This document shows, one piece after another, positions 1 to 7,745 of a stretch of 64,000 nt of DNA; the stretch's first letter is position 1; each line of letters begins with the position of its first letter. Source of the stretch: Streptomyces sp. NBC_00483 (lineage in GTDB: Bacteria; Actinomycetota; Actinomycetes; Streptomycetales; Streptomycetaceae). Position numbers and translations under genes: made by a program. The DNA lies in contig NZ_CP107880.1 of NCBI RefSeq assembly GCF_036013745.1, forward strand, positions 7,564,001 to 7,628,000. Direction: 5' to 3'. A model generated the notes under the pieces. It made no database searches. It was not told the DNA's origin and worked only from the letters and a program-made list of their open reading frames with translations.

Positions 1-293
1 GGCGAGGACCGCAGCTTGCGCGCCACCAGACCGTCGAACAGGTCGAAGATCGCGGCGGCGAGCATCAGGATCACGGCGGTCGCGGCGGAGTGCCGCGCCA
101 TGCCGGAGTCCGAGCTGCCCTGGATGTGCGGGATCAGGATCCCGGTCGTCGTGAAGTAGACGGCCATGAAGCCGCACGTGGCGTTGCCCAGCGTCAGGGT
201 GTCCGCTATCGACAGGCGAAGCGACAGCGGCATCTCTTCCGCGTCGTCCGCCATGTCGTCGTCCGCCCAGGCCGGAGTCTCGTGGTCAGTCAC
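1..293 (-). CDS. pssA: CDP-diacylglycerol--serine O-phosphatidyltransferase, N-terminal part (cut by window edge)
   Basis: This membrane enzyme makes phosphatidylserine from CDP-diacylglycerol and serine, the substrate of the neighbouring decarboxylase. Only the first 97 codons are inside the window. The visible part has an acidic N-terminus, a hydrophobic stretch, and the start of the CDP-alcohol phosphatidyltransferase signature as DLFDGLVARKL; the DGxxAR core binds metal and the CDP moiety. The GTG start at 293 overlaps the end of psd by 8 bases, so the two genes are probably translationally coupled. The gene continues beyond base 1. The assignment rests on the signature motif and on the psd-pssA pairing usual in actinomycetes. 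Confidence 0.85.
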   Translation of the reverse strand, partial: MTDHETPAWADDDMADDAEEMPLSLRLSIADTLTLGNATCGFMAVYFTTTGILIPHIQGSSDSGMARHSAATAVILMLAAAIFDLFDGLVARKLRSS

Positions 294-942
294 GGTCAAT
301 TCGGGTCACCCCAGCCACCGTCTTCTGGCCGACCTCGACGTCGGCCTCGACGCCCTCGGGAAGGTAGATGTCGACACGCGAACCGAAGCGGATCAGGCCG
401 ATCCGCTCGCCCTGCTCGACCTTCGTGCCCTGGGGGATGTAGGGCACGATGCGGCGGGCGACGGCGCCGGCGATCTGGATCATCTCGATGTCACCGATCT
501 CGGTGTCGAAGTGCCAGACGACGCGCTCGTTGTTCTCGCTCTCCTTGTTGAACGCCGGGACGAAGCCGCCGGGGATGTGCTCGACGGAGGTCACGGTGCC
601 CGCGAGGGGAGCGCGGTTCACGTGCACGTTCAGAGGGCTCATGAAGATCGCGACGCGGGTGCGCCCGTCCTTCCACGGCATGATGCTCTGCACCACACCG
701 TCGGCCGGGGAGATGACCCGGCCCTCGGTGATCTCGCGCTCGGGGTCGCGGAAGAACCACAGCATGCCGGCCGCCAGAGCGGTGGTCGGTACGGCGAGTG
801 CGGCTGCCTTCTTGGAGCGACGCGAGCGCGCCAGGCTGAGGGCAGCCGTGGCGACGGTCGGGAGAAGCCACGGCGAGGCTCCGCGCGCAAGACGTCCCTT
901 GAGGACGCCGTCGCGTGGTGCAGAGATTTGGCTGTGGGGCAT
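286..942 (-). CDS. psd: Phosphatidylserine decarboxylase (short, archaeal-type)
   Basis: It decarboxylates phosphatidylserine to phosphatidylethanolamine at the membrane. The protein is 218 residues, the length of the short PSD class. A hydrophobic segment at about residues 30-65 is followed by PADGVV (about 80) and the conserved FMSPLNVHVNR stretch (about 100). Near the C-terminus the RFGSR motif contains the Gly-Ser bond where the proenzyme cleaves itself and creates the pyruvoyl cofactor. The ATG at 942 has a GAAGG ribosome site just upstream. It is the first gene of a psd-pssA pair and lies downstream of a terminator that separates it from the acyl-CoA operon. Confidence 0.93.
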   Translation of the reverse strand: MPHSQISAPRDGVLKGRLARGASPWLLPTVATAALSLARSRRSKKAAALAVPTTALAAGMLWFFRDPEREITEGRVISPADGVVQSIMPWKDGRTRVAIFMSPLNVHVNRAPLAGTVTSVEHIPGGFVPAFNKESENNERVVWHFDTEIGDIEMIQIAGAVARRIVPYIPQGTKVEQGERIGLIRFGSRVDIYLPEGVEADVEVGQKTVAGVTRIDRD

Positions 943-1079
943 GGATGACCTTCGTAGCGGATGAGGCCGCGCAGTTTACGGGGGGACGGCGGCTTTTCCG
1001 GGGATGCTATCGGTTGCGAGCCACAACTGGGCAAGCCAGGAAGCCACATCGGACGGTAGGCATCCCCCGGAGCGCGCCT

Positions 1080-1115
1080 ACGGGGTGTGATCTTCTTCGC
1101 GAAGAAACACCCCGT
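1080..1115 (-). terminator. Terminator hairpin after the ethylmalonyl-CoA operon
   Basis: Outer arms of 9 bases (1080-1088 and 1107-1115) enclose a second perfect 7-base stem, TTCTTCG/CGAAGAA, at 1093-1106. The hairpin starts 21 bases after the mcd stop codon in the direction of transcription. It has no long U tract, as is common in Streptomyces terminators. The rest of the 943-1136 gap holds no gene and presumably carries the psd promoter. Confidence 0.75.
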
Positions 1116-1136
1116 AAACGGACATTTTGCCCAGGA

Positions 1137-2342
1137 TCAGCCTTGGGATCGATACTCCTCGAGGAGTCGACGACCAATGATCATTTTCTGGATCTCGGCG
1201 GTACCTTCGCCGATCAGCAACATCGGTGCCTCGCGGTAGAGACGCTCGATCTCGTACTCCTTGGAGAAGCCGTAGCCGCCGTGGATCCGGAACGCGTCCT
1301 CCACGACTTCCTTGCAGTATTCGGAGGCCAGGTACTTGGCCATCCCTGCTTCGAGGTCGTTACGTTCCCCGGAGTCCTTTTTGCGTGCTGCATTGACCAT
1401 CATCGCATGGGCGGCCTCGACCTTGGTGGCCATCTCGGCCAACTTGAACTGGATCGCCTGGTGCTGCGCGATGGGCTTTCCGAAAGTGTGCCTTTGCTGC
1501 GCGTAATCGACACCCAGTTCAAATGCACGCTGTGCGACGCCACAGCCACGCGCGGCGACATTCACGCGCCCGACTTCCACGCCGTCCATCATTTGATAGA
1601 AGCCCCGGCCGGTCTCCCCGCCCAATACGCGATTGGCCGGAATGCGCAGGTCATCCATGATGAGTTCGGTCGTGTCGACGCCCTTGTACCCCATCTTGTC
1701 GATCTTTCCGGGGATGGTCAGGCCCGGACGGACCTCACCGAAACCGGGTTCCTTCTCCACGAGGAACGTCGTCATCGACTTGTGCGGCGCGGAGCCCTCC
1801 GGGTGACCTTCATCACTTCGCGTGAGAACCGCCACAAGCGTTGACGAACCACCGTTCGTCAGCCACATCTTCTGGCCGTTCAGAAGGTAACTGTCGCCGT
1901 CCTTAACCGCCTTTGACGTGATGGCCGACACGTCGGAGCCAAGTCCCGGTTCGGACATGGAGAATGCGCCGCGCACCTCGCCGAGTGCCATGCGGGGCAG
2001 GAAGTGGTCCTTCTGCTCCTGCGTCCCGTGCTGCTTGAGCATGTAGGCGACGATGAAGTGGGTGTTGATGATGCCGGAGACCGACATCCAGCCGCGCGCT
2101 ATCTCCTCCACGCACAGCGCATATGTGAGCAGTGACTCGCCCAGACCCCCGTACTCCTCGGGGATCATGAGCCCGAACAGGCCCAACTCCTTGAGCCCGT
2201 CGACGATCTGCTGCGGGTACTCGTCGCGGTGCTCGAGTTCGGTCGCGACCGGGAGGATCTCTTTGTCGACGAAGTCCCTGACGGTGGACAGAATTTCCTG
2301 CTGTACGTCGGTGAGACCGGCGGTCTGGGCGAGTCGTGCCAT
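1137..2342 (-). CDS. mcd: Acyl-CoA dehydrogenase, probable (2S)-methylsuccinyl-CoA dehydrogenase
   Basis: The 401-residue flavoprotein has the standard three-domain acyl-CoA dehydrogenase layout. The helical N-domain is followed by the beta-domain FAD/substrate signature (AFSMSEPGLGSDVS, then MWLTNGG). The C-domain ends with IHGGYGFSKEYEIERLYRE and EGTAEIQ, whose Glu is the expected catalytic base. As last gene of the ccr-ecm-mcl-mch-mcd operon its likely reaction is methylsuccinyl-CoA to mesaconyl-CoA; this is inferred from context. Proteobacterial Mcd is longer, about 550 residues, so this is a compact form. The ATG at 2342 is chosen because homology begins there, although the frame stays open upstream. 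Its base composition is visibly lower in G+C than its operon partners: 32 of 60 bases at 1141-1200 and 35 of 60 at 1621-1680. Confidence 0.82.
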   Translation of the reverse strand: MARLAQTAGLTDVQQEILSTVRDFVDKEILPVATELEHRDEYPQQIVDGLKELGLFGLMIPEEYGGLGESLLTYALCVEEIARGWMSVSGIINTHFIVAYMLKQHGTQEQKDHFLPRMALGEVRGAFSMSEPGLGSDVSAITSKAVKDGDSYLLNGQKMWLTNGGSSTLVAVLTRSDEGHPEGSAPHKSMTTFLVEKEPGFGEVRPGLTIPGKIDKMGYKGVDTTELIMDDLRIPANRVLGGETGRGFYQMMDGVEVGRVNVAARGCGVAQRAFELGVDYAQQRHTFGKPIAQHQAIQFKLAEMATKVEAAHAMMVNAARKKDSGERNDLEAGMAKYLASEYCKEVVEDAFRIHGGYGFSKEYEIERLYREAPMLLIGEGTAEIQKMIIGRRLLEEYRSQG

Positions 2343-2344
2343 GG

Positions 2345-2857
2345 CTACTTCTCCTGCTCCTTGAGCTCGGGGCGGCCCGGCTGTTCGCCGCCGCGTTCCT
2401 TGATGTACGTCTCGGTGGGCACCATCACCTTGCGGCGGAAGATGCAGACGAGCGTGCCGTCCTGCTTGTAGCCCTTGGTCTCCACGTAGACGATGCCGCG
2501 GTCCGATTTCGACTTGGACGGAGTCTTGTCCAGGACCGTGGTCTCGCCGTAGATGGTGTCGCCGTGGAAGGTCGGCGCCACGTGCTTGAGCGACTCGATC
2601 TCCAGGTTGGCGATCGCCTTGCCCGACACATCGGGCACGGACATCCCGAGGAGGAGCGAGTAGATGTAGTTCCCGACGACGACGTTCTTGCCGAAGTCCG
2701 TCGTCTTCTCCGCATAGTTCGAGTCCATGTGGAGCGGGTGATGGTTCATCGTCAGGAGACAGAAGAGATGGTCGTCGTACTCGGTGACCGTTTTTCCGGG
2801 CCAGTGCTTGTAGACGTCCCCGACGGTGAACTCTTCGTAAGTGCGGCCGAACTGCAT
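2345..2857 (-). CDS. mch: MaoC-like hotdog hydratase, probable mesaconyl-CoA hydratase
   Basis: A 170-residue single hotdog-fold protein of the MaoC dehydratase family. In this operon the expected job is hydration of mesaconyl-CoA to beta-methylmalyl-CoA, the substrate of the lyase encoded just upstream. The hydratase-2 active-site region reads TMNHHPLHMD at about residues 36-45. The His of the PLH element is present, but the usual Asp-x-Asn before it is replaced by Asn-His-His. Characterised proteobacterial mesaconyl-C1-CoA hydratases are about twice as long (double hotdog), so this form would act as a dimer of single units. It lies 5 bases after the lyase and 2 bases before mcd. Confidence 0.78.
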   Translation of the reverse strand: MQFGRTYEEFTVGDVYKHWPGKTVTEYDDHLFCLLTMNHHPLHMDSNYAEKTTDFGKNVVVGNYIYSLLLGMSVPDVSGKAIANLEIESLKHVAPTFHGDTIYGETTVLDKTPSKSKSDRGIVYVETKGYKQDGTLVCIFRRKVMVPTETYIKERGGEQPGRPELKEQEK

Positions 2858-2862
2858 TCTCG

Positions 2863-3825
2863 CTACGCCTCCGGGATCTCGAACTTCGACGTGCGCTGCA
2901 TGCCGGCCGCACGTCCCTTCCCGGAGATGACGAGCGCCATCTTCCGGCTGGCCTCGTCGATCATCTCGTCGCCGAGCATCGCGGAGCCCTTCTTGCCGCC
3001 GGCCTCGGACGTGCAGTAGTCGTACGCGTCCAGGATCAGCTCGGCGTGGTCGTAGTCCTCCTGGGAGGGCGAGAAGACCTCGTTGGCGGCCTCGACCTGG
3101 CCGGGGTGCAGGACCCACTTGCCGTCGAAGCCGAGCGCGGCGGCGCGGCCCGCGACCTCGCGGAAGCCGTCGACGTTCTTGATCTGCAGGTAGGGGCCGT
3201 CGATCGCCTGGAGGTCGTTCGCGCGGGCCGCCATCAGGATCTTCATCAGGATGTAGTGGTACGCGTCGGCGCCGTAGCCGGGCGGCTGCTCGCCGACGAC
3301 CAGGGACTTCATGTTGATGGAGGCCATGAAGTCGGCCGGGCCGAAGATGATGGTCTCGGTGCGCGGCGAGGCCTCGGCGATCGCGTTGACGTTGTTGAGG
3401 CCCTGCGCGTTCTCGATCTGCGCCTCGATGCCGATCTTGCCGACCTCGAAGCCCATCGTCTTCTCGATCTGGGTGAGGAGGAGATCGAGGGCGACGACCT
3501 GCTCGGCGTTCTGCACCTTCGGCAGCATGATGCAGTCGAGGTTCTGCCCCGCGCCCTCGACGACGGTCACGACGTCGCGGTATGTCCACTCGGTCGTCCA
3601 GTCGTTGACCCGCACGACGCGCGTCTTGCCCGTCCAGTCGCCCTCGTTGAGGAACTTGACGATGGTGTGCCGCGCCTCCGGCTTGGCGAGCGGGGCGCAG
3701 GCGTCCTCCAGGTCGAGGAAGACCTGGTCGGCGTCGAGGCCCTGGGCCTTCTCCAGGAAGCGCGGGTTCGAGCCCGGTACAGCGAGGCAAGAACGGCGCG
3801 GGCGAAGGCGGTTGACCTGGGTCAT
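2863..3825 (-). CDS. mcl: CitE/HpcH-family lyase, probable beta-methylmalyl-CoA/malyl-CoA lyase
   Basis: The 320-residue protein belongs to the HpcH/HpaI aldolase / citrate lyase beta family. These TIM-barrel Mg-dependent enzymes cleave (methyl)malyl-CoA into glyoxylate and propionyl-CoA or acetyl-CoA. Visible family elements are the N-terminal SCLAVPGSNPRF, the acidic FLDLEDACAP metal/substrate loop, the MLPKVQNAEQV strand and the IEAQIENAQGL strand whose Glu binds the metal. A C-terminal GKWVLHPGQV element follows. The start ATG overlaps the stop of ecm by 4 bases (ATGA), so it is translationally coupled. The assignment to the ethylmalonyl-CoA pathway comes from the operon. Confidence 0.87.
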   Translation of the reverse strand: MTQVNRLRPRRSCLAVPGSNPRFLEKAQGLDADQVFLDLEDACAPLAKPEARHTIVKFLNEGDWTGKTRVVRVNDWTTEWTYRDVVTVVEGAGQNLDCIMLPKVQNAEQVVALDLLLTQIEKTMGFEVGKIGIEAQIENAQGLNNVNAIAEASPRTETIIFGPADFMASINMKSLVVGEQPPGYGADAYHYILMKILMAARANDLQAIDGPYLQIKNVDGFREVAGRAAALGFDGKWVLHPGQVEAANEVFSPSQEDYDHAELILDAYDYCTSEAGGKKGSAMLGDEMIDEASRKMALVISGKGRAAGMQRTSKFEIPEA

Positions 3826-5870
3826 GCGGGGACCTCCAGTGGGTCGAGGTGGTTCGCTGTGCGGATCTCGTCGACGATACGGCCGATGATCTCCGTGATG
3901 CCGAAGTCCTTGGGGGTGAAGACGGCGGCCACACCCGCCCGCTTCAGGTCTGCGGCATCGGCATTCGGGATGATGCCCCCGACGATCACGGGGATGTCGG
4001 TGGCGCCCGCCTCACGCAGGCGGGCGAGCACGTCGGGCACCAGCTCGGCGTGCGAACCGGACAGGATCGACAGGCCGACGCAGTGCACGTCCTCGGCGAG
4101 CGCGGCGGACACGATCTGTTCGGGCGTGAGCCGGATGCCCTGGTAGACCACCTCGAACCCGGCGTCGCGGGCCCGTACGGCGATCTGCTCGGCGCCGTTG
4201 GAGTGTCCGTCGAGGCCCGGCTTGCCGACCAGGAGGCGGAGCTTGCCGCCCATTTCGTCACCGGTGCGGCGGACCTTCTCGCGGACCTCGGCCATCGGCG
4301 TGCCCTCCTCGGCGGTGACCGCGACCGGCGCCGACGAGACGCCCGTGGGGGCGCGGAACTCGCCGAACACCTCGCGCAGGGCCGCGGCCCACTCGCCGGT
4401 CGTGACCCCGGCGCGGGCGCATTCGAGGGTGGCCTCCATGAGGTTCTCCGTACCGGCCGCGGCCTCCTTGAGGCGGTCGAGCGCCTGCCCGGTGGTCGGG
4501 TAGTGGAACGGATCGCCCATGCCCTGCCGGTCGGAGGACTCCTCACGCGTCGTACGCCAGTCACCGATGGCCCGGACGACCCGCGCCTCGACGTCGTGGT
4601 CCACCGTCATGATCGCGGTGTCCAGGTCGGCGGTGAGCGGGTTCGGCTCGGTCGACTCGTACACGTTCACGCCGACGATCTTCTCCTCGCCGGCCTCGAT
4701 CCGCGCGCGGCGCTCCGCGTGCGAGGAGACGAGCTGCGACTTGAGGTAGCCGGACTCGACGGCGGCCATGGCGCCGCCCATCTCCTGGATCCGGTCGATC
4801 TCGGCGAAGGACTCGGCGACCAGCTCGTCGACCTTCTTCTCGATGACGTGCGAGCCCGCGAAGATGTCCTCGTACTCCAACAGGTCGCTCTCGTGGGCGA
4901 GTACCTGCTGGATGCGCAGGGACCACTGCTGGTCCCAGGGTCGGGGGAGGCCCAACGCCTCGTTCCAGGCGGGGAGTTGGACGGCGCGGGCGCGGGCGTC
5001 CTTGGAGAGCGTCACGGCCAGCATCTCGAGCACGATCCGCTGGACGTTGTTCTCCGGCTGGGCCTCGGTCAGGCCGAGGGAGTTGACCTGCACCCCGTAC
5101 CGGAAGCGGCGCTGCTTCGCGTTCTCGATGCCGTACCGCTCGCGCGTGATCTGGTCCCAGATCCGCCCGAACGCCCGCATCTTGCACATCTCCTCGATGA
5201 AGCGGACTCCCGCGTTCACGAAGAAGGAGATGCGGGCCACGACGTCCCCGAACTTCTCCTCGGGGACCTGCCCTGAGTCGCGTACGGCATCGAGAACCGC
5301 GATGGCGGTGGACATCGCGTAGGCGATCTCCTGGACCGGAGTGGCCCCCGCCTCCTGGAGGTGGTAGCTGCAGATGTTGATCGGGTTCCACTTCGGCATG
5401 TTGGCGACCGTGTACGTGATCATGTCGGTCGTGAGCCGGAGCGAGGGGCCCGGAGGGAACACGTGCGTGCCCCGCGACAGGTACTCCTTGACGATGTCGT
5501 TCTGCGTCGTTCCCTGGAGCGCCGCGATGTCCGCGCCCTGCTCCTCCGCGACGACCTGATAGAGCGCCAGGGTCCACATGGCGGTGGCGTTGATGGTCAT
5601 CGAGGTGTTCATCTGCTCCAGCGGGATGTCCTGGAACAGCCGCCGCATGTCACCGAGATGGGACACCGGGACGCCGACCCGGCCGACCTCGCCGCGGGCG
5701 AGGATGTGGTCGGGGTCGTAGCCGGTCTGGGTCGGCAGGTCGAAGGCGACCGACAGGCCCGTCTGCCCCTTGGCGAGGTTGTTCCGGTACAGCTCGTTGG
5801 ACGCCTCGGCCGTGGAGTGACCGGCGTACGTGCGCATCAGCCACGGCCGGTCCTTCTGACGCTCAGTCAT
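3822..5870 (-). CDS. ecm: Ethylmalonyl-CoA mutase (B12-dependent, MeaA type)
   Basis: This adenosylcobalamin enzyme rearranges (2R)-ethylmalonyl-CoA to methylsuccinyl-CoA. At 682 residues it has the usual length of MeaA/Ecm. The N-terminal acyl-CoA mutase barrel begins with RPWLMRTYAGHSTAEASN and carries the GLSVAFDLPTQTGYD and GTTQNDIVKEY blocks typical of methylmalonyl-CoA mutase relatives. The C-terminal cobalamin-binding domain has GKPGLDGHSNGAEQ at about 555-570. This is the DxHxxG base-off motif whose His ligates cobalt. A GLSILSGSH and VGGIIP pair completes the Rossmann domain. It starts 22 bases after ccr and overlaps mcl by 4 bases. No cobalamin riboswitch element is visible upstream. 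Confidence 0.93.
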   Translation of the reverse strand: MTERQKDRPWLMRTYAGHSTAEASNELYRNNLAKGQTGLSVAFDLPTQTGYDPDHILARGEVGRVGVPVSHLGDMRRLFQDIPLEQMNTSMTINATAMWTLALYQVVAEEQGADIAALQGTTQNDIVKEYLSRGTHVFPPGPSLRLTTDMITYTVANMPKWNPINICSYHLQEAGATPVQEIAYAMSTAIAVLDAVRDSGQVPEEKFGDVVARISFFVNAGVRFIEEMCKMRAFGRIWDQITRERYGIENAKQRRFRYGVQVNSLGLTEAQPENNVQRIVLEMLAVTLSKDARARAVQLPAWNEALGLPRPWDQQWSLRIQQVLAHESDLLEYEDIFAGSHVIEKKVDELVAESFAEIDRIQEMGGAMAAVESGYLKSQLVSSHAERRARIEAGEEKIVGVNVYESTEPNPLTADLDTAIMTVDHDVEARVVRAIGDWRTTREESSDRQGMGDPFHYPTTGQALDRLKEAAAGTENLMEATLECARAGVTTGEWAAALREVFGEFRAPTGVSSAPVAVTAEEGTPMAEVREKVRRTGDEMGGKLRLLVGKPGLDGHSNGAEQIAVRARDAGFEVVYQGIRLTPEQIVSAALAEDVHCVGLSILSGSHAELVPDVLARLREAGATDIPVIVGGIIPNADAADLKRAGVAAVFTPKDFGITEIIGRIVDEIRTANHLDPLEVPA

Positions 5871-5892
5871 CTGCAGGCTCTCCTACGGAAGT

Positions 5893-7266
5893 TCAGACGT
5901 TCCGGCTGTGCTTGTTGTTTCGCTCCGCTGGCGCGTCGCGAAAGAGGTTGATGGCGTCGATGTGCTGCGCCCGCTTCTCGTGGTCGCGCACGCCGAGGCC
6001 CTCCTCGGGGGCGAGCGCGAGGACGCCGACCTTGCCCTGGTGGAGGTTGCGGTGCACGTCGTACGCGGCCTGGCCGGTGTCCTCCAGCGAGTAGACCTTC
6101 GACAGCGTCGGGTGGATCTTCCCCTTGGCGATCAGGCGGTTGGCCTCCCACGCCTCGCGGTAGTTGGCGAAGTGCGAGCCGATGATCCGCTTCAGGGACA
6201 TCCACAGGTAGCGGTTGTCGTACTCGTGGTTGTAGCCGGAGGTCGAGGCGCAGGTGACGATGGTGCCGCCCTTGCGCGTGACGTAGACGGAGGCGCCGAA
6301 GGTCTCGCGGCCGGGGTGCTCGAAGACGATGTCGACGTCCTCGCCGCCGGTGAGTTCGCGGATCCGCTTGCCGAACCGCTTCCACTCGCGCGGGTCCTGG
6401 TTGTGCTCGTCCTTCCAGAACTTGTAGCCCTCGGCGTTCCGGTCGATGATCGCGTCGGCGCCCATGGCCCGGCAGATGTCGGCCTTCTGCTCGCTGCTGA
6501 CGACACAGATGGGGTTGGCGCCGCCGGCGAGCGCGAACTGCGTGGCGTAACTGCCGAGTCCACCCGAGGCGCCCCAGATGAGGACGTTGTCGCCCTGCTT
6601 CATGCCGGCGCCGTTGCGGGACACCAGCTGGCGGTACGCGGTGGAGTTCACGAGGCCGGGAGCGGCGGCCTCCTCCCAGCTGAGGTGGTCCGGCTTCGGC
6701 ATCAGCTGGTTGGACTTCACGAGCGCGATCTCGGCGAGGCCGCCGAAGTTGGTCTCGAAGCCCCAGATGCGCTGCTCGGGGTCGAGCATCGTGTCGTTGT
6801 GCCCGTCGCTCGACTCCAGCTCGACGCTGAGGCAGTGCGCGACGACCTCGTCGCCCGGGTGCCAGGCGTTCACGCCGGGGCCGGTGCGCAGCACGACGCC
6901 GGCGAGGTCGGAGCCGATGATGTGGTACGGCAGGTCGTGACGCTTCGTCAGTTCGCTCAACTTGCCGTAGCGCTCCAGGAATCCGAAGGTCGCCATCGGC
7001 TCGAAGATCGAGGTCCAGACGGAGTTGTAGTTCACGGAGGAGGCCATGACGGCGACGAGCGCCTCGCCGGGGCCGAGCTCGGGAACCGGCACGTCGTCCA
7101 GGTGGATCGACTTGCGCGGGTCCTTCTCGCGGGTCTCGAGCCCGGCGAACATCTCCGTCTCGTCCTTGTGCACGGTGATCGCGCGGTACGAGTCGGGGAT
7201 CGGCATGGCGGCGAAGTCGGCAGACGTGGCGGTCTGCGACTGAATCGCGTCCAGGATGTCCTTCAC
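5893..7266 (-). CDS. ccr: Crotonyl-CoA carboxylase/reductase
   Basis: It reductively carboxylates crotonyl-CoA with NADPH and CO2 to ethylmalonyl-CoA, the first committed step of the pathway and also a source of polyketide extender units. The 457-residue medium-chain dehydrogenase/reductase shows the GroES-like domain (VNYNSVWTS, HIIGSDLAGVV) and the nucleotide-binding IWGASGGLGSYATQFA at about residue 230. The family-specific C-terminal stretch EHPGRETFGASVYV is also present. The ATG at 7266 is the only start that fits the family N-terminus. It is first in the operon, behind a leader of about 236 bases and a candidate promoter at 7509-7537. Confidence 0.95.
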   Translation of the reverse strand: MKDILDAIQSQTATSADFAAMPIPDSYRAITVHKDETEMFAGLETREKDPRKSIHLDDVPVPELGPGEALVAVMASSVNYNSVWTSIFEPMATFGFLERYGKLSELTKRHDLPYHIIGSDLAGVVLRTGPGVNAWHPGDEVVAHCLSVELESSDGHNDTMLDPEQRIWGFETNFGGLAEIALVKSNQLMPKPDHLSWEEAAAPGLVNSTAYRQLVSRNGAGMKQGDNVLIWGASGGLGSYATQFALAGGANPICVVSSEQKADICRAMGADAIIDRNAEGYKFWKDEHNQDPREWKRFGKRIRELTGGEDVDIVFEHPGRETFGASVYVTRKGGTIVTCASTSGYNHEYDNRYLWMSLKRIIGSHFANYREAWEANRLIAKGKIHPTLSKVYSLEDTGQAAYDVHRNLHQGKVGVLALAPEEGLGVRDHEKRAQHIDAINLFRDAPAERNNKHSRNV

Positions 7267-7508
7267 GGTGGTGCCTCCGGCGGTGAGCGTCTGAGGGGAA
7301 CGCTGAGTCGGGTGTGGCTGATGGCTGCGGTGGTGCGGTGAGGGTGTGTGCCGTCGGTTCGGCGGGGTGGTGCTGTGGCAGCGCTTGGTGTGGCGCGGAA
7401 GGTTGCCTGTGACGCAGGCGTCCGGGCGCGCGAATCACGGTCGTACGTGCCTCGCGGGGACAGCCCTCGCACGGAAGTTTTCCATGCGCCGGCCGCCCGG
7501 ACACCTTC

Positions 7509-7537
7509 AACGTATGGCACGCCGTGACAACGCACAA
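7509..7537 (-). promoter_or_regulatory. Candidate vegetative promoter of the ccr operon
   Basis: Read leftwards, TTGTGC (7537-7532) and TACGTT (7514-7509) are separated by exactly 17 bases, matching TTGnnn-N17-TAnnnT for the principal sigma factor. Initiation near 7502 would give a leader of about 236 bases before the ccr ATG. No small gene or recognisable riboswitch was found in that leader. Confidence 0.5.
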
Positions 7538-7552
7538 GGCACTGCGTGCCAT
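7514..7552. promoter_or_regulatory. Inverted repeat enclosing the ccr promoter, candidate repressor site
   Basis: Perfect 9-base arms, ATGGCACGC at 7514-7522 and GCGTGCCAT at 7544-7552, flank the spacer and -35 of the ccr promoter. The right arm is part of a 14-base word, GGCACTGCGTGCCA (7538-7551). That word recurs exactly at 7703-7716 inside the hairpin after the TetR gene. The neighbouring TetR protein is a plausible binder, but this is inference. Confidence 0.45.
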
Positions 7553-7688
7553 TAATTTCGCTCAGGTGAATTTTTTGTTGTTCAAGTGAGCGATGATCGA
7601 TCAGGCGAGGTCAGGGGCGGGTTTCCGGGCGTGGAAAGGATCGATGATCGATCGCCGCGGCCGGTGGCGGTGTGGAAGGGGAACGCAA

Positions 7689-7729
7689 AAGGCGCCTCAC
7701 CTGGCACTGCGTGCCAGGTGAGGCGCCTT
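7689..7729 (-). terminator. Strong hairpin terminator of the TetR gene
   Basis: Two perfect 18-base arms (7689-7706 and 7712-7729) with a 5-base loop lie 16 bases beyond the TetR stop codon. On the minus strand the stem is followed by a run of four T. The centre of the hairpin contains the same 14-base word as the ccr promoter inverted repeat, so it may also be a protein-binding site. Confidence 0.8.
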
Positions 7730-7745
7730 GGAAGCGGCGGCCCCG

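Larger units (their letters stand above)
7267..7745. other. 479-base gap between ccr and the TetR gene
   Basis: This gap holds the ccr leader, the candidate promoter and inverted repeat, an AT-rich patch at 7567-7590, a 12-base direct repeat CGATGATCGATC at 7591-7602 and 7642-7653, and the TetR terminator. No convincing coding frame is present on either strand. Confidence 0.7.

Noticed and set aside
7267..7500. A cobalamin riboswitch in the ccr leader, expected because ecm needs B12.
   Set aside because: No B12-box (GCCACTG) or matching helices were found in the leader on the coding strand.
7263..7535. A small leader protein of about 90 codons before ccr.
   Set aside because: It overlaps the candidate promoter and the ccr start, has no ribosome site and has a composition of random GC-rich sequence.
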